From: Chiayiivirga sp.
GTDB lineage: Bacteria > Pseudomonadota > Gammaproteobacteria > Xanthomonadales > Xanthomonadaceae
Reading direction: 5' to 3'
DNA: 58,205 nucleotides
Assembly: GCA_022647565.1 (NCBI GenBank)
Contig: JALCLA010000007.1
Coordinates: forward strand, 1-58,205
A program made the position numbers and the translations under genes. The notes beneath the pieces are model-generated. The model worked only from the letters and a program-made list of their open reading frames with translations, was not told the DNA's origin and did no database searches. Positions 1 to 9,355 of this stretch are shown in pieces (the stretch's first letter is position 1; each line of letters opens with the position of its first letter).

Positions 1-381
1 GCCCAGCCGCCACCCTTGCCGGGGCGCGGCGATCGTGGCCAGCCGCGGCGGCGCCGGCATGCCGACGAGGAACCCCACAGCCTGCGTGACTACCGCAGCG
101 GCGACCCGTTGCGGCTCATGGCCTGGAAGCGCACCGCACAGGCAGGACGCCTCATGGTGCGCGAGTACGAATCGCCGGTCGGGGCCGACGTGACGCTGGA
201 TTGGGCCGAACTCGGCCCGCTTGAGGCCGAGGCTCGCATTCGTCGCCTGGCACGCTGGGTGGTGGACGCAGAACGCGAGTCCTTGCGCTCCACCCTCGTT
301 CTCCCCGCCACACGCCTCGGCCCGGGCAGCGGCCCGGCCCATGTGCATGCCTGCCTGCGGGCGCTGGCGCTCTTGCCATGA
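1..381 (+). CDS. DUF58 domain protein, C-terminal part (5' end outside window)
   Basis: This is the 3' end of a DUF58 protein; the frame is open from the first base, so the start lies upstream. The recognisable part is the family signature: an LRDYRSGDPLR stretch, then a MAWKRTAQ stretch and a VREYE stretch. These match the pattern in which an arginine-rich loop and a W-K pair follow a GDP motif. DUF58 proteins usually sit beside a MoxR AAA+ ATPase and a transglutaminase. The stop overlaps the start of the next gene by four bases (ATGA), so the two are probably translationally coupled. The biochemical role of DUF58 is not established, and a chaperone or maturation module with MoxR is the usual suggestion. 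Confidence 0.8.
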   Translation, partial: AQPPPLPGRGDRGQPRRRRHADEEPHSLRDYRSGDPLRLMAWKRTAQAGRLMVREYESPVGADVTLDWAELGPLEAEARIRRLARWVVDAERESLRSTLVLPATRLGPGSGPAHVHACLRALALLP

Positions 382-2441
382 GTGCGCTCGCCTCCCGATC
401 CGCTTCCACGCTGCCGAAGCCACGCAGCCCGGCACCCGCACCCGTGCTGGATCGGCAAGACTTCCTGTGGTGCGCGGCTTCGATCTTCGCGGCCCTGCTG
501 CCGCTCGCGCAGTCGCTGGCACCGTGGTTCGCCTTGCTGGTTTTCGGCATCGCGCTGATCGCCACCGGGTACGGCTGGCGCCAGCGGATCCTTTCCGCCT
601 GGGTGCGGCTGCCGCTCACGCTGTTCGTGGCAGGCGCGGCCTTCTACGCCTATGACTTTCGTTTCGGGCGCGATACGGGCGGCGCGTTGCTGGCAGCGAT
701 GCTGGCACTCAAGCTGCTCGAACTTCGCCGCCCGCGCGATGCACGCAGCGTGTTGAGCTACAGCCTGTTTGCGCTGATGGCAGCCTTCCTCCAGGACCAG
801 TCGCCGCTCACGTTCGCGCTGGCCCTGACCGCCACCGTGCTGATCGTGGCCACCCTGGCGCGCACCTCCCAGCTCGCGCCGCCGCCGTCGACCTTTTCAA
901 TGCGGGGCGAGATTGCTTCGCAACTGCAGGCGGCGGCCTGGCTGCTGGTCCTGTCGCTGCCGCTGGCGGTGGTTGGCTTCTTCCTGTTCCCGCGCCTGGC
1001 CACTCCGCTTTGGGGCCTGCCCGGCAATGCCGGCGAAGCCCGCACTGGCCTCGGCAACGAAATGTCGCCAGGCGACATGGTGAAGCTGTTCTCGGACGAC
1101 AGTCCTGCCTTGCGCGTGCAGTTCTTCGGCGTTCCACCGGAACAGTCGGAGCTCTACTGGCGCGGTCCGGTGCTGGTCGATTTCGATGGGCGCAAGTGGA
1201 CGCGGTCGCCCCGTGCCTCGGAGTTCCGCGATGATCTGCGCGGGCGCGACGAAGCACCGGAACTGGTGCCGCTGGGTTCAGCGGTCGACTACGAGATCGT
1301 GCAGGAGCCTACTGACCGGCGCTATCTGGTGGCACTCGACCTGCCGCTGGCCGCACCCGAGTTCATGCGCATGGCCTTCGACGGCACGCTCTACGCGGCC
1401 CGCCCGCAGACCGACCTGTCGCGCTATCGCGCCAGCTCGGTCACGAGCTACCGTTTCGAACCGAACCTGCCCGCGCACCAGCGCGAGTCCTACCTGGCCC
1501 TGCCACCCGGCTTCAATCCGCGCACCAGGGCCCTGGTGGCGCAGTGGCGTGCCGAGGATGCCTCGCCCGAAGCACTGGTGCAGCGCGCCCTGGACTGGTT
1601 CGGTGCCGAATTCACCTACACGGTCGAACCGCAACTCCTGGGGCGCGACAGCGTCGACGATTTCCTGTTCAACACCCAGGAAGGCTACTGCGAGTACTAC
1701 GCCTCGGCCTTCGTCGTGATGATGCGCATGGCGCAGCTTCCCGCCCGCGTCGTCACCGGTTATCAGGGGGCGTATCGCAACACCATCGGAGACTACTGGG
1801 TGGTGCGCCATTCCGACGCCCACGCCTGGACCGAGGTCTGGCAGGAAGGCCGCGGCTGGGTCCGGGTCGACCCGACCAGCGCCGTGTCACCGGCACGGAT
1901 CGAACGTGGCACCGAGGCCCTGTCCGGTCCGCAACCCTTCTGGGGACGCCTGGGTGGGCCACTGTTCGAAGCCGGCGACTGGCTGCAGCGCCACTGGAAC
2001 GATCTCGTGCTGGGCTTCAACGCCGCGCAACAGCGCAACCTGCTGCATGTCTTCGGCTTGCGCGACGGCAGCGCACGAGACTTCGGCCTGATCCTGGGGA
2101 TCGGCGCCGGCATCGCGCTGGCCATCACCCTGGGAGTGTTGCTGCGCGCACCGCGCGGCCCGCGCGATCCGTTGCGCCGCGCCTACGCCGAGTTCCTCGC
2201 CCGCCTGGCCCGCGCTGGCGTGCCCAAGGCCGCGCACGAAGGGCCGCTCGCCTATGCCGAACGCGTCGCCTCGGCCCTGCCGGAGTCTGCCGCCCACGTG
2301 CGCACGCTCAGTCAGCGTTACGCTCGTTGGCGCTACGCTGCGACGGCAACCTCCACCAGCGAAGGCGCGACCTTGCGCGACGACCTGCAGCGCTTCCGCG
2401 TCACCCGCCCGACAACCCGCACTGCCCGAGGCCCCACATGA
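378..2441 (+). CDS. tgpA: Transglutaminase-like membrane protein, TgpA family (DUF3488-transglutaminase-DUF4129)
   Basis: A 687-residue protein with a hydrophobic N-terminal half-domain of several membrane helices (about residues 25-215, DUF3488). A transglutaminase-like core, expected in the periplasm, follows. One late membrane helix (about 565-590) leads to a DUF4129-like tail. The papain-like triad is visible as C438 (EGYCEYYAS), H482 (SDAHAWTEV) and D498 (VRVDPTS). Length and order match Pseudomonas TgpA, whose transglutaminase domain is periplasmic. It overlaps the DUF58 gene upstream and the Slp gene downstream by ATGA, so this is a three-gene operon. The substrate is unknown. Confidence 0.88.
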   Translation: MSALASRSASTLPKPRSPAPAPVLDRQDFLWCAASIFAALLPLAQSLAPWFALLVFGIALIATGYGWRQRILSAWVRLPLTLFVAGAAFYAYDFRFGRDTGGALLAAMLALKLLELRRPRDARSVLSYSLFALMAAFLQDQSPLTFALALTATVLIVATLARTSQLAPPPSTFSMRGEIASQLQAAAWLLVLSLPLAVVGFFLFPRLATPLWGLPGNAGEARTGLGNEMSPGDMVKLFSDDSPALRVQFFGVPPEQSELYWRGPVLVDFDGRKWTRSPRASEFRDDLRGRDEAPELVPLGSAVDYEIVQEPTDRRYLVALDLPLAAPEFMRMAFDGTLYAARPQTDLSRYRASSVTSYRFEPNLPAHQRESYLALPPGFNPRTRALVAQWRAEDASPEALVQRALDWFGAEFTYTVEPQLLGRDSVDDFLFNTQEGYCEYYASAFVVMMRMAQLPARVVTGYQGAYRNTIGDYWVVRHSDAHAWTEVWQEGRGWVRVDPTSAVSPARIERGTEALSGPQPFWGRLGGPLFEAGDWLQRHWNDLVLGFNAAQQRNLLHVFGLRDGSARDFGLILGIGAGIALAITLGVLLRAPRGPRDPLRRAYAEFLARLARAGVPKAAHEGPLAYAERVASALPESAAHVRTLSQRYARWRYAATATSTSEGATLRDDLQRFRVTRPTTRTARGPT

Positions 2442-2998
2442 AGACCACCCTTCTGTTCGCCGTGGCACTGGCCCTGGCAGGGTGCGTCACCGCGCCCGCG
2501 CCGTTGCGTGGCGAATTCGCTTCCAGTTCGCCCGACGGCATCGGCGGTAAAAGTACGCAAACCACGGTGCGCTGGGGTGGAAGCATCATCACGACCGAAC
2601 CGGGCGCCGACCAGACCTGTATCGAGGTGCTGGGGCGCGAGTTGAACGACAACGCCCGGCCGCGTGCCACCCCTGACCAGAGCGTCGGCCGCTTCATCGC
2701 CTGTCGCAGCGGTTTCTACGATCCGGCAATCTTCGCCGAGCATCGAGAAATCACGGTGACGGGTCGACTGGCCGGCTTCGAATCGCGGCGCATCGGGGGA
2801 TACGACTACCGCTATCCGCGCGTCGCTGCCGAGGTGATCTACCTTTGGCCCGAGCGTCGCGAGCTTGATGCCTACCCGGCCTGGCACGACCCGTTCTGGC
2901 CAGGTTACCGGTCGTACTGGTGGGGCGGCTACCGCTACCACCCTCACATCGTCCCGCTGGAAAAGGCTGTGGTACCGCCACAGAAGCCGGCGGGCTGA
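2438..2998 (+). CDS. slp: Slp-family outer-membrane lipoprotein
   Basis: A 186-residue protein starting at the ATG that overlaps the tgpA stop (ATGA). The N-terminus is a short hydrophobic signal ending in a lipobox (LALAGC, Cys16), so it is probably lipidated and sorted to the outer membrane. The mature part carries Slp-like features: early substitution of a G-x-GG segment, the VTVTGRLAG-type strand, and YRYPRVAAEVIYLWP followed by an aromatic, histidine-containing C-terminus. Slp proteins are starvation- or stress-induced lipoproteins of unclear function. The gene ends 17 bases before the convergent folE2 stop. Confidence 0.72.
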   Translation: MKTTLLFAVALALAGCVTAPAPLRGEFASSSPDGIGGKSTQTTVRWGGSIITTEPGADQTCIEVLGRELNDNARPRATPDQSVGRFIACRSGFYDPAIFAEHREITVTGRLAGFESRRIGGYDYRYPRVAAEVIYLWPERRELDAYPAWHDPFWPGYRSYWWGGYRYHPHIVPLEKAVVPPQKPAG

Positions 2999-3015
2999 AA
3001 GGCCGAATCGACGAC

Positions 3016-3999
3016 TCAGTCGGGACTCGCGACGAAGCCGCCCGCGACGCCACGCACCGCCACGGCCACCGCATCATGCGGGTGCAGGCTTTCCAGGTGC
3101 GCGGCGCGGATGGCGTAGTCACTCACCTGCGGCAACGCATCGAGCGCCGCGCACAGGCGACGCGCCGCGTCTTCGCAGTACATCGGATGGGTGCCGTTGA
3201 GCCGGGCGAATTCCTGCTCGTCCTCGCGCTTCACCGCCGCCTGCAGTGGCGTGCCGAGCGCCGCTTCGACGCGATCGATCAGGTCCAGCGGCGCCAGCGG
3301 CGCGTCGGGCGCGCAGCGCACCTTCACCGTCGCGAGCGAGCGTTGCGCGTGTGGCGTGGCGCAGATGCCGTGCGCGCTGCCCAGCCATTCGCGCAAGGCC
3401 GCAGGTGTCATCGTGTCGGCGGTGAAGTCCGCATCGAAGCGTTGCTGGATCAGTTGGCGCGCCAGGGCCGCGGAACCCGGACAGGTGCTGGCGTACTCGA
3501 CCCGCACCTCGAGGTCCACGCGCAAGCCGGAGGCATCCAGTTCAGCCGCGATGTCGACCGGATACGAGCGCCAGCCCGAGAGGCCGCTGCGCAGGGAATC
3601 GCGTCGCGTGGAAACTTCAAAACGCAGCCGCACCCGCGCCCGATCCGACTGGCCTTGGTGCGAGTCGAGGAAATCCTGCAACAGGGCACGCAGTTGCGCC
3701 GCATCGGGGCTGCGTTCGGCAAGATTTCGATCCAGCGCGCGATACAGTCGCGACATGTGGATGCCCCGGTCTTCCGGACGCGGCAGATTGACCCAGGCGG
3801 CCACTCGCGCCGCGGCGCGATGCTCGACGCCATCGCCATCTCGCACCTGCAAGGGCAAGGCGATGCCATCCATGCCGACCCAATCCAGTGCGCCGAGCAA
3901 GGCCGGACGCTCGTGGCTCACCACGTCAGGCAAGGAACCCGGATAGGAAGTCTTGGACGAAGTCACGAAGTTTCCGCGCTGTTGCAACAGGCTTGCCAT
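3016..3999 (-). CDS. folE2: GTP cyclohydrolase FolE2 (type IB)
   Basis: A 327-residue member of the FolE2 (COG1469) family, which converts GTP to 7,8-dihydroneopterin triphosphate for tetrahydrofolate and queuosine synthesis. Visible signatures are RGIHMSRLYR (78-87), STCPGSAALARQ (171-182, with the conserved Cys173), ATPHAQRS (214-221) and the C-terminal NGTHPMYCEDAAR. It is the last gene of a run of six minus-strand genes beginning with efp and starts 24 bases after the squalene-synthase-like gene. FolE2 enzymes use metals other than zinc and often back up or replace FolE. Whether a classical FolE exists elsewhere cannot be seen here. The chosen start is the first ATG in frame. Confidence 0.9.
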   Translation of the reverse strand: MASLLQQRGNFVTSSKTSYPGSLPDVVSHERPALLGALDWVGMDGIALPLQVRDGDGVEHRAAARVAAWVNLPRPEDRGIHMSRLYRALDRNLAERSPDAAQLRALLQDFLDSHQGQSDRARVRLRFEVSTRRDSLRSGLSGWRSYPVDIAAELDASGLRVDLEVRVEYASTCPGSAALARQLIQQRFDADFTADTMTPAALREWLGSAHGICATPHAQRSLATVKVRCAPDAPLAPLDLIDRVEAALGTPLQAAVKREDEQEFARLNGTHPMYCEDAARRLCAALDALPQVSDYAIRAAHLESLHPHDAVAVAVRGVAGGFVASPD

Positions 4000-4023
4000 T
4001 CTACCGGGCCGACGCCAGCCGCC

Positions 4024-4821
4024 CTAGGCACCGCGCGCGGCACGCCAGCACAGCCACAGCGCGCGCCAGCGCCCGAGACTGGCCGTGGTGCCCGTCTGCG
4101 CCAAGCGATGCAGTTGCCACCGATCCAGCGCCGCAAGGCTGCGCCGCCAGGCCGTCCCACGCTCGGGTGTGGTCCACAGCGCCAGGAGTTCGGAGGCGAA
4201 GTCACGCTGCAGCGCCGGTGATGCGCTGCCATCCGCACTCGCCTGGTGTCGGGCCCGCAGATGCAGCGGCCAGCGCATTCCCGAGGCCTGGCCAGGGCGT
4301 GGCCACAGGCGCAACAGGTGCGATGCCAGGATGGCTTCGACGGCGGCGTCGCCGCCGAAAAGATCGGCCTCGATTCCCGCCATCGCGGCGGCATAGGGAC
4401 GATGCCGCGCCAGCAGTGCCGCAGTGTCACCCGAGGCGGCGTCGTCGGCCACCAGACGCAAGCCCGCATGGACCAATTCGGCCCAGCGCAGCGACGCAAT
4501 CCGGGATGCCGCACCTCCTGCATGGAACGCGCGAGTCAGCGGATGTTGCGCCTCGCCTTGCGCCGCGTGGGTCAGCTCTTCGCCCCACCACGCCAGCTTG
4601 GCCTGCGCCACAGCGGCATCGGTGAGATCGAACACGGCTTCGTCGAGTTCATTGCACACAGCGCCCCATAGCGCCGCCAGGCGGCGCCCGGACGTCGGGC
4701 AGAACAGCAGGACCAGTTCACGTGCAGGTGCCGCTGCCAGCCACTTGGCCACGTAAGGGTCAACTTCGGCCGCACCCGTCAGCGGCGCGCCGCGTTCCCC
4801 GGAAACACTGTCCTCAGACAT
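4024..4821 (-). CDS. Squalene/phytoene synthase-like protein, catalytic aspartates not evident
   Basis: A 265-residue protein resembling the squalene/phytoene synthase fold. The AQAKLAWWGEEL segment followed by HPLTRAF corresponds to the family's helix preceding the active site, and the rest is alanine- and leucine-rich helix. I do not see the two Asp-rich DxxxD motifs that bind prenyl diphosphates, so it may be non-catalytic, as proposed for NDUFAF6-type relatives. Its start overlaps the phosphatase stop by eight bases, which fits tight coupling. No other terpenoid gene is present nearby, so its association is with ubiG and the phosphatase, not with a carotenoid or hopanoid cluster. Confidence 0.68.
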   Translation of the reverse strand: MSEDSVSGERGAPLTGAAEVDPYVAKWLAAAPARELVLLFCPTSGRRLAALWGAVCNELDEAVFDLTDAAVAQAKLAWWGEELTHAAQGEAQHPLTRAFHAGGAASRIASLRWAELVHAGLRLVADDAASGDTAALLARHRPYAAAMAGIEADLFGGDAAVEAILASHLLRLWPRPGQASGMRWPLHLRARHQASADGSASPALQRDFASELLALWTTPERGTAWRRSLAALDRWQLHRLAQTGTTASLGRWRALWLCWRAARGA

Positions 4822-5491
4822 CGTGCAGGCGCAGCAGGTCGCGAGTCAGCAAGTCGGACGGCTGCACCGCAATGGCATCGGCTCCCCACTGTTCGATGCA
4901 TTCGGAGGCGTCACGATAGCCCCACGCGGCAGCCACGGAGCGCATGCCTGCCGCTCGCGCGGCCTCGATGTCGCGCGCGTCATCGCCCACGTAGATCGCA
5001 TGGTCCGCGCCGATGCCGAGATGATCGCAGGCCAGCCACAGCGGCTGTGGTTCGGGCTTGCGTTGCGGCAGGGTGTCGCCACCCACCAGGATGCTGCAGC
5101 GCACGCTCAGGTCGAGTGCATCGAGCAGCGCGCGCGCCAGACGGAACGGCTTGTTGGTGACCACGCCCCAGGCCGCTCCGTCGGCTTCGAGCGCAGCCAG
5201 TACCGCTTCCATTCCCGGAAACAGGCGGCTCGCTTCGGCAATGGCACCGGCGTACGCGTCCAGGAAAGGCGCAACGCAAGCCTCGCGCGCGGCGGCGTCC
5301 AGTTGCGGCAGGGCCAGACCGAGCATGGCACGCGAACCGCGCGACGCCGCCGAACGAAGCACCTCGGTGGGCATGGCTGCCAGCCCGTGCTGGCTCCGAA
5401 TCGTGTTCGCGGCCGCAGCGAGGTCGGGCGCCGTGTCGATCAAGGTGCCGTCCAGATCGAACAGCACGGCGCGCGCGCGGCGCGCGTTCAT
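4814..5491 (-). CDS. mupP: HAD-superfamily phosphatase: MupP or phosphoglycolate phosphatase (Gph)
   Basis: A 225-residue HAD phosphatase. The start is the ATG that overlaps the ubiG stop as ATGA; in-frame codons further upstream lie inside ubiG. Motif I is FDLDGTLID (Asp12 nucleophile, Asp14), motif III Lys sits in TNKP, and motif IV is VGDDARDI. The family includes Gph (2-phosphoglycolate) and MupP (N-acetylmuramate 6-phosphate, peptidoglycan recycling). The ubiG-phosphatase neighbourhood is that of Pseudomonas mupP. The cap region reads SRGSRAML, closer to the SGGARAM-type sequence I associate with MupP than to the Gph WIGNGAD pattern. I therefore favour MupP but cannot exclude Gph. Confidence 0.72.
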   Translation of the reverse strand: MNARRARAVLFDLDGTLIDTAPDLAAAANTIRSQHGLAAMPTEVLRSAASRGSRAMLGLALPQLDAAAREACVAPFLDAYAGAIAEASRLFPGMEAVLAALEADGAAWGVVTNKPFRLARALLDALDLSVRCSILVGGDTLPQRKPEPQPLWLACDHLGIGADHAIYVGDDARDIEAARAAGMRSVAAAWGYRDASECIEQWGADAIAVQPSDLLTRDLLRLHDV

Positions 5492-6222
5492 TGCGCTCCC
5501 GCGGCCGGGCTCGATGCAGGCTTGCGCGCGCAGGCGAGATAGTTCACGTCGGTGCGCCCGCCGCGCCATGCGCGACGGGTGAAGGGTTCGTAGTGCAGGC
5601 CGCTCACATCCTCCAGCTCCAGGCCGGCAGCGCGGATCCACGCAGCCAGCTCCGAGGGCTTGATGAATTGTGCATAGCGATGCGTGCCGCGCGGCAGGAG
5701 CCGCATCAGGTACTCCGCACCGAGAATAGCCAGGGCAAACGCCTGCGGCGTGCGGTTGAGCGTGGACAGGAACAGACGCCCACCCGGCTTGAGCAGCGCG
5801 GCGCAGGCCGCAATCACCGAGGAAGGATCGGGTACGTGTTCGATCATCTCCATGCAGGCGACCAGATCGAACTGTTCCGGCCGTTCGCGCGCCAGAGGCT
5901 CCACGCCGATCGCGTGATAGTCCACGCGCAGGCCGGATTCATGCAGGTGCAGCCGCGCGACATCCAGCACTTGCGGTGCGAGATCAATCGCGGTGACCCG
6001 CGCGCCTTCCCTCGCCAGCGCCTCGGACAGGAGGCCACCACCGCAGCCGACATCGAGCGCCTCCGCGCCGCGCAGGTCGACACGCTCACGCACATAGGCC
6101 AGGCGCACCGGATTGAGATCGTGCAGTGGTCGCGACTCGCCATCCGGATCCCACCAGCGATGCGCCAGCGCGTCGAACTTGGCCAACTCGGCCGGATCGG
6201 CATTCACCGTGGCATTGCTCAC
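5488..6222 (-). CDS. ubiG: UbiG, ubiquinone O-methyltransferase
   Basis: A 244-residue class I SAM-dependent methyltransferase. It catalyses both O-methylations of ubiquinone synthesis, on the 2-polyprenyl-6-hydroxyphenol and 3-demethylubiquinol intermediates. The SAM motif is [14 protein letters not shown], and the N-terminal family block reads [15 protein letters not shown] then [10 protein letters not shown]. The start is taken as the GTG that overlaps the mtaD stop by four bases (GTGA). No ATG exists close enough, and the family block begins about 12 residues later. The gene is coupled to the phosphatase downstream by ATGA. The ATG-initiated extension that is formally open upstream runs through mtaD in another frame and is not credible. 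Confidence 0.93.
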   Translation of the reverse strand: MSNATVNADPAELAKFDALAHRWWDPDGESRPLHDLNPVRLAYVRERVDLRGAEALDVGCGGGLLSEALAREGARVTAIDLAPQVLDVARLHLHESGLRVDYHAIGVEPLARERPEQFDLVACMEMIEHVPDPSSVIAACAALLKPGGRLFLSTLNRTPQAFALAILGAEYLMRLLPRGTHRYAQFIKPSELAAWIRAAGLELEDVSGLHYEPFTRRAWRGGRTDVNYLACARKPASSPAAGAQ

Positions 6223-7571
6223 GCCCGGGCACCCGCGCGGGCCGAGGCAATGCGCGCACGCCATTCGCCGGCCTTGGCGATGAGGCATGGCTCGTCGGTG
6301 TCCATCAGGTTGCCGTCGCGCAGCTTGGCGACGCCATCGAGCCAGACATCGCTGACCTGGTGCCGGCCGCTGGCATAGACCAGCTGGGATACCACCGAAT
6401 AGCAGGGTTGCGCTTCGAGTTGGTCGAGTCGCACGCAGATGAGGTCGGCGCGCTTGCCCGCTTCGATGCTGCCGATGCTGCCGCCCAGTCCCATCGCGCG
6501 CGCGCCACCGAGTGTGGCCGCGCGCAGAGTGGTGGCCGCGTCCATCGCCGAGGCATCCTGCGCCACGCCCTTGGCGAGCAGGGCGGCGGTGCGCATCTCG
6601 CCGAACATGTCCAGGTCGTTGTTGCTGGCACAGCCATCGGTGCCGATGGCGAGGTTCACGCCGGCGCGGCGCAAGGCCTGGGCCGGGCAGAAGCCCGAAG
6701 CCAGCTTGAGATTGGATTCGGGGCAATGCACCACCGAAACCCCGCGCTCGGCACATAGCGCGATTTCGGCCTCGGTCAGCTGGGTCATGTGTACCGCGAT
6801 GAGCTGGTCGTTCAACAGGCCGAGGCGTTGCAGCCGCGCCAGCGGACGCTGCCCGTGCTGCGCAACCGAATCCCCGATCTCCTGCGCGGTTTCATGCACG
6901 TGGCAGTGCACCTGCAAATCAAGCTGGTCGGCCAGCAGGTGGATGCGCTCGAAGCTGGCGTCGCTCACGGTGTAGGGCGCGTGCGGCGCGAAGGCCGTGC
7001 CGATGAGCGGGTCACGACGGTACAGATCATGCACTTCCAGGGCACGATCGAAATACTCGGCCTGCGACCTGGCCCAGGCACTGGGGAACTCGATCACCGG
7101 CAGCCCGACCACGGCGCGGAAACCCAGCCGCTTGTAGGTGGCGGCGATCACATCCGGGAAGAAGTAGTTCTCGTTGCAGCAGGTGGTGCCGCCACGCAGC
7201 ATTTCCGCCACGGCCAGTTCGACGCCGTCGGCGCAGTACTCGGCCCCCATCACGGCCGCTTCGGCCGGCCAGACATGCTCGTTGAGCCAGCGCATCAGCG
7301 GCAGGTCGTCCGCCAGGCCGCGCATCAGCGTCATCGGATTGTGGGTGTGGGCGTTGACCAGACCCGGCAGCAACACGCTGCCCGGGCGCTGCACGACCTC
7401 GCGCGGCGCGAAGCGCGCGCGCGCCTCGGCCACCGGCAACAGCGCCACGATCGCGCCGTCGCGAACCGCCACGGCGTGCTGCTCCAGCACCACGCCATGC
7501 GGCTCGACCGGCACGACCCAGCCCGCCTCGATCAGCAGGTCACAGGGTTCGGGCGCGGCCACGTTCATCAA
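6219..7571 (-). CDS. mtaD: 5-methylthioadenosine/S-adenosylhomocysteine deaminase-type amidohydrolase (TRZ/ATZ family)
   Basis: A 450-residue amidohydrolase with the N-terminal metal motif NAHTHN (His75, His77), a central HCHVHET block, an HMTQL strand and [13 protein letters not shown] near the C-terminal metal aspartate. These match MtaD/TRZ-ATZ deaminases, which hydrolytically deaminate methylthioadenosine or S-adenosylhomocysteine. Pseudomonas has the same gene directly before ubiG. A role in clearing SAH, the product of UbiG-type methylations, makes sense in context but is an inference. The start lies four bases downstream of the efp stop. Substrate cannot be fixed from sequence; guanine or other aminohydrolase activity remains possible. 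Confidence 0.85.
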   Translation of the reverse strand: MMNVAAPEPCDLLIEAGWVVPVEPHGVVLEQHAVAVRDGAIVALLPVAEARARFAPREVVQRPGSVLLPGLVNAHTHNPMTLMRGLADDLPLMRWLNEHVWPAEAAVMGAEYCADGVELAVAEMLRGGTTCCNENYFFPDVIAATYKRLGFRAVVGLPVIEFPSAWARSQAEYFDRALEVHDLYRRDPLIGTAFAPHAPYTVSDASFERIHLLADQLDLQVHCHVHETAQEIGDSVAQHGQRPLARLQRLGLLNDQLIAVHMTQLTEAEIALCAERGVSVVHCPESNLKLASGFCPAQALRRAGVNLAIGTDGCASNNDLDMFGEMRTAALLAKGVAQDASAMDAATTLRAATLGGARAMGLGGSIGSIEAGKRADLICVRLDQLEAQPCYSVVSQLVYASGRHQVSDVWLDGVAKLRDGNLMDTDEPCLIAKAGEWRARIASARAGARA

Positions 7572-7575
7572 CGGA

Positions 7576-8142
7576 TTACTTGACGCGGCTGAAATACTCG
7601 CCGGTGCGGGTGTCGACCTTGATCACTTCTTCCTGGCCGACGAACAGCGGCACGCGCACCACGGCGCCGGTCTCGAGCTTGGCCGGCTTGCCGCCGCCAC
7701 CCGAGGTGTCGCCGCGTACGCCGGGATCGGTTTCGACGATCTTGAGCTCGACGAAATTGGGCGGGGTGATCGACAGTGGCGCACCGTTCCACAGTGTCAC
7801 CACGCACATCTCCTCGCCCTTGATCCATTTCGCCGCATCACCCACGACGGCCTTGTCGGCCGTGTGCTGCTCGAAGGTCTCCGGCTGCATGAAGTGCCAG
7901 AACTCGCCGTCGTTGTAGAGATACTGCATGTCGGTATCGACCACGTCCGCGCCCTCGACCGTATCGGTCGACTTCATGGTCAGCTCCACGGTGCGACCGC
8001 TCTTGATGTTGCGGTAGCGCACGCGAGTGAAGGCCTGGCCCTTGCCCGGCTTGATGTAATCAGTGTCGATGATCACGCACGGATAGCCGTCCACGATGAT
8101 CTTCATGCCGTTCTTGACGTCGTTCATGCCATAGCTGGCCAT
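7576..8142 (-). CDS. efp: Elongation factor P
   Basis: A 188-residue three-domain EF-P that relieves ribosome stalling at polyproline. The modified lysine is present as Lys34 in [10 protein letters not shown], so the beta-lysylation type of modification is expected. This fits epmB being encoded divergently 84 bases away. The N-terminus [12 protein letters not shown] and the EF-P signature near VVRVPLFV are intact. It is the first gene of the minus-strand run efp-mtaD-ubiG-phosphatase-squalene-synthase-like-folE2. I did not see the EpmA ligase gene in this window. Confidence 0.97.
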   Translation of the reverse strand: MASYGMNDVKNGMKIIVDGYPCVIIDTDYIKPGKGQAFTRVRYRNIKSGRTVELTMKSTDTVEGADVVDTDMQYLYNDGEFWHFMQPETFEQHTADKAVVGDAAKWIKGEEMCVVTLWNGAPLSITPPNFVELKIVETDPGVRGDTSGGGGKPAKLETGAVVRVPLFVGQEEVIKVDTRTGEYFSRVK

Positions 8143-8226
8143 GCTTGCAGCTCCGTATCGCCGCTGCCGGGAGCGGCTACAATTCGAGGTTTTCAGGGAT
8201 TCCCGGCAGCCACCGGGGAAGCGGAC
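8143..8226. promoter_or_regulatory. Divergent efp/epmB promoter region
   Basis: An 84-base spacer between two divergent genes. On the plus strand TACAAT at 8178-8183 is a good -10 for epmB, but the -35 position (8155-8160) is poor. On the minus strand the same segment reads TTGTAG, which with a 17-base spacer faces GATACG as a possible -35/-10 pair for efp. The two promoters would then overlap back to back. Sequence-only prediction. Confidence 0.4.
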
Positions 8227-9246
8227 ATGATACCTGCAACCACCCGGCCCGCGCAGCACGAAGCAACGCCGGCCCCGCCCGACTGGCGTCGCGCCTATCG
8301 CGAGGCGATCGACGATCCGCGCGAACTGCTGCAGCTGCTCGACCTGCCGATGCTGGCCACCAGACTGCCGGAGGCGGGACACGGGTTTCCGCTGCGCGTG
8401 CCGCGCGGCTTCGTGGCGCGCATGCGCCGTGGCGATGCCGCCGACCCGCTGCTGCGCCAGATCCTGCCCCTGGACGAAGAGTTCCGGCCGGCGCCCGGCT
8501 TCGACTTCGACGCCGTGGGCGACCTGCCCAGCCGCGGCGCGCGCGGCGTTCTGCACAAATACCAGGGACGCGCATTGCTGATCGCCACCGGCAGCTGTGC
8601 GGTGCATTGCCGCTACTGTTTCCGTCGACATTTTCCGTATGGCGAGGAAGTCGCCGCCGCCGGCGGGTGGCGCGATACCCTTTCCTACCTGCGTTCCCGC
8701 CCCGACGTGGACGAGGTCATCCTCAGCGGCGGCGACCCGCTTTCGCTCGCCACCGCCAAGCTGGCGGAGCTGACCGACGGACTGCGGCAACTGCCGCAGG
8801 TGCGTCGCTTGCGCCTGCACACGCGCCTGCCGGTGGTCCTGCCCGAACGCGTCGATACCCGCCTGCTGGATTGGCTCGCGTCCCTGCCCTGGCCGGTGGT
8901 GATGGTGATCCATGCCAACCACGCGAACGAGCTCGATGCTTCGGTCGAAACGGCACTGGCACGGCTCCGCCGCAGCGGCGTGCGACTGCTCAACCAGGCC
9001 GTGCTGCTGCGTGGAGTCAACGATCACGTCGACGCGCTGGCCGCCCTCTCGGAGCGCCTGTTCGACTGCGATGTGCAGCCTTACTACCTGCACCAGCTCG
9101 ACCGGGTGGCGGGCGCGGCCCATTTCGAGGTACCGGAGGCCGAGGCGCGCGACCTGCTCGCCAGCTTGCGTAGCCGGCTACCCGGCTACCTGGTGCCAAC
9201 CTGGGTACGGGAAGACGCGGGCGCACCGAACAAGCGTCCGTTGTGA
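8227..9246 (+). CDS. epmB: EF-P (R)-beta-lysine pathway: lysine 2,3-aminomutase EpmB
   Basis: A 339-residue radical-SAM enzyme of the EpmB family, which converts (S)-alpha-lysine to (R)-beta-lysine for EF-P Lys34. The radical-SAM cluster motif CX3CX2C is Cys124, Cys128 and Cys131 in [15 protein letters not shown], preceded by [12 protein letters not shown]. Further signatures are LSGGDPL and the C-terminal [15 protein letters not shown] with P-x-P-T-W. It lacks the extra C-terminal zinc region of clostridial aminomutases, as expected for EpmB. It is divergent from efp, its functional partner. The ATG at 8227 gives a normal-length N-terminus. Confidence 0.94.
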   Translation: MIPATTRPAQHEATPAPPDWRRAYREAIDDPRELLQLLDLPMLATRLPEAGHGFPLRVPRGFVARMRRGDAADPLLRQILPLDEEFRPAPGFDFDAVGDLPSRGARGVLHKYQGRALLIATGSCAVHCRYCFRRHFPYGEEVAAAGGWRDTLSYLRSRPDVDEVILSGGDPLSLATAKLAELTDGLRQLPQVRRLRLHTRLPVVLPERVDTRLLDWLASLPWPVVMVIHANHANELDASVETALARLRRSGVRLLNQAVLLRGVNDHVDALAALSERLFDCDVQPYYLHQLDRVAGAAHFEVPEAEARDLLASLRSRLPGYLVPTWVREDAGAPNKRPL

Positions 9247-9355
9247 ACCAGCTCACAGGCGATACTGCCCGGATTCGTCACTTGTTGGCCCAGGTGGCTG
9301 GCACATCGCGCCCCAACATGTAACCATCACGGGCCAGAAGGAACCGTCCGAATTC

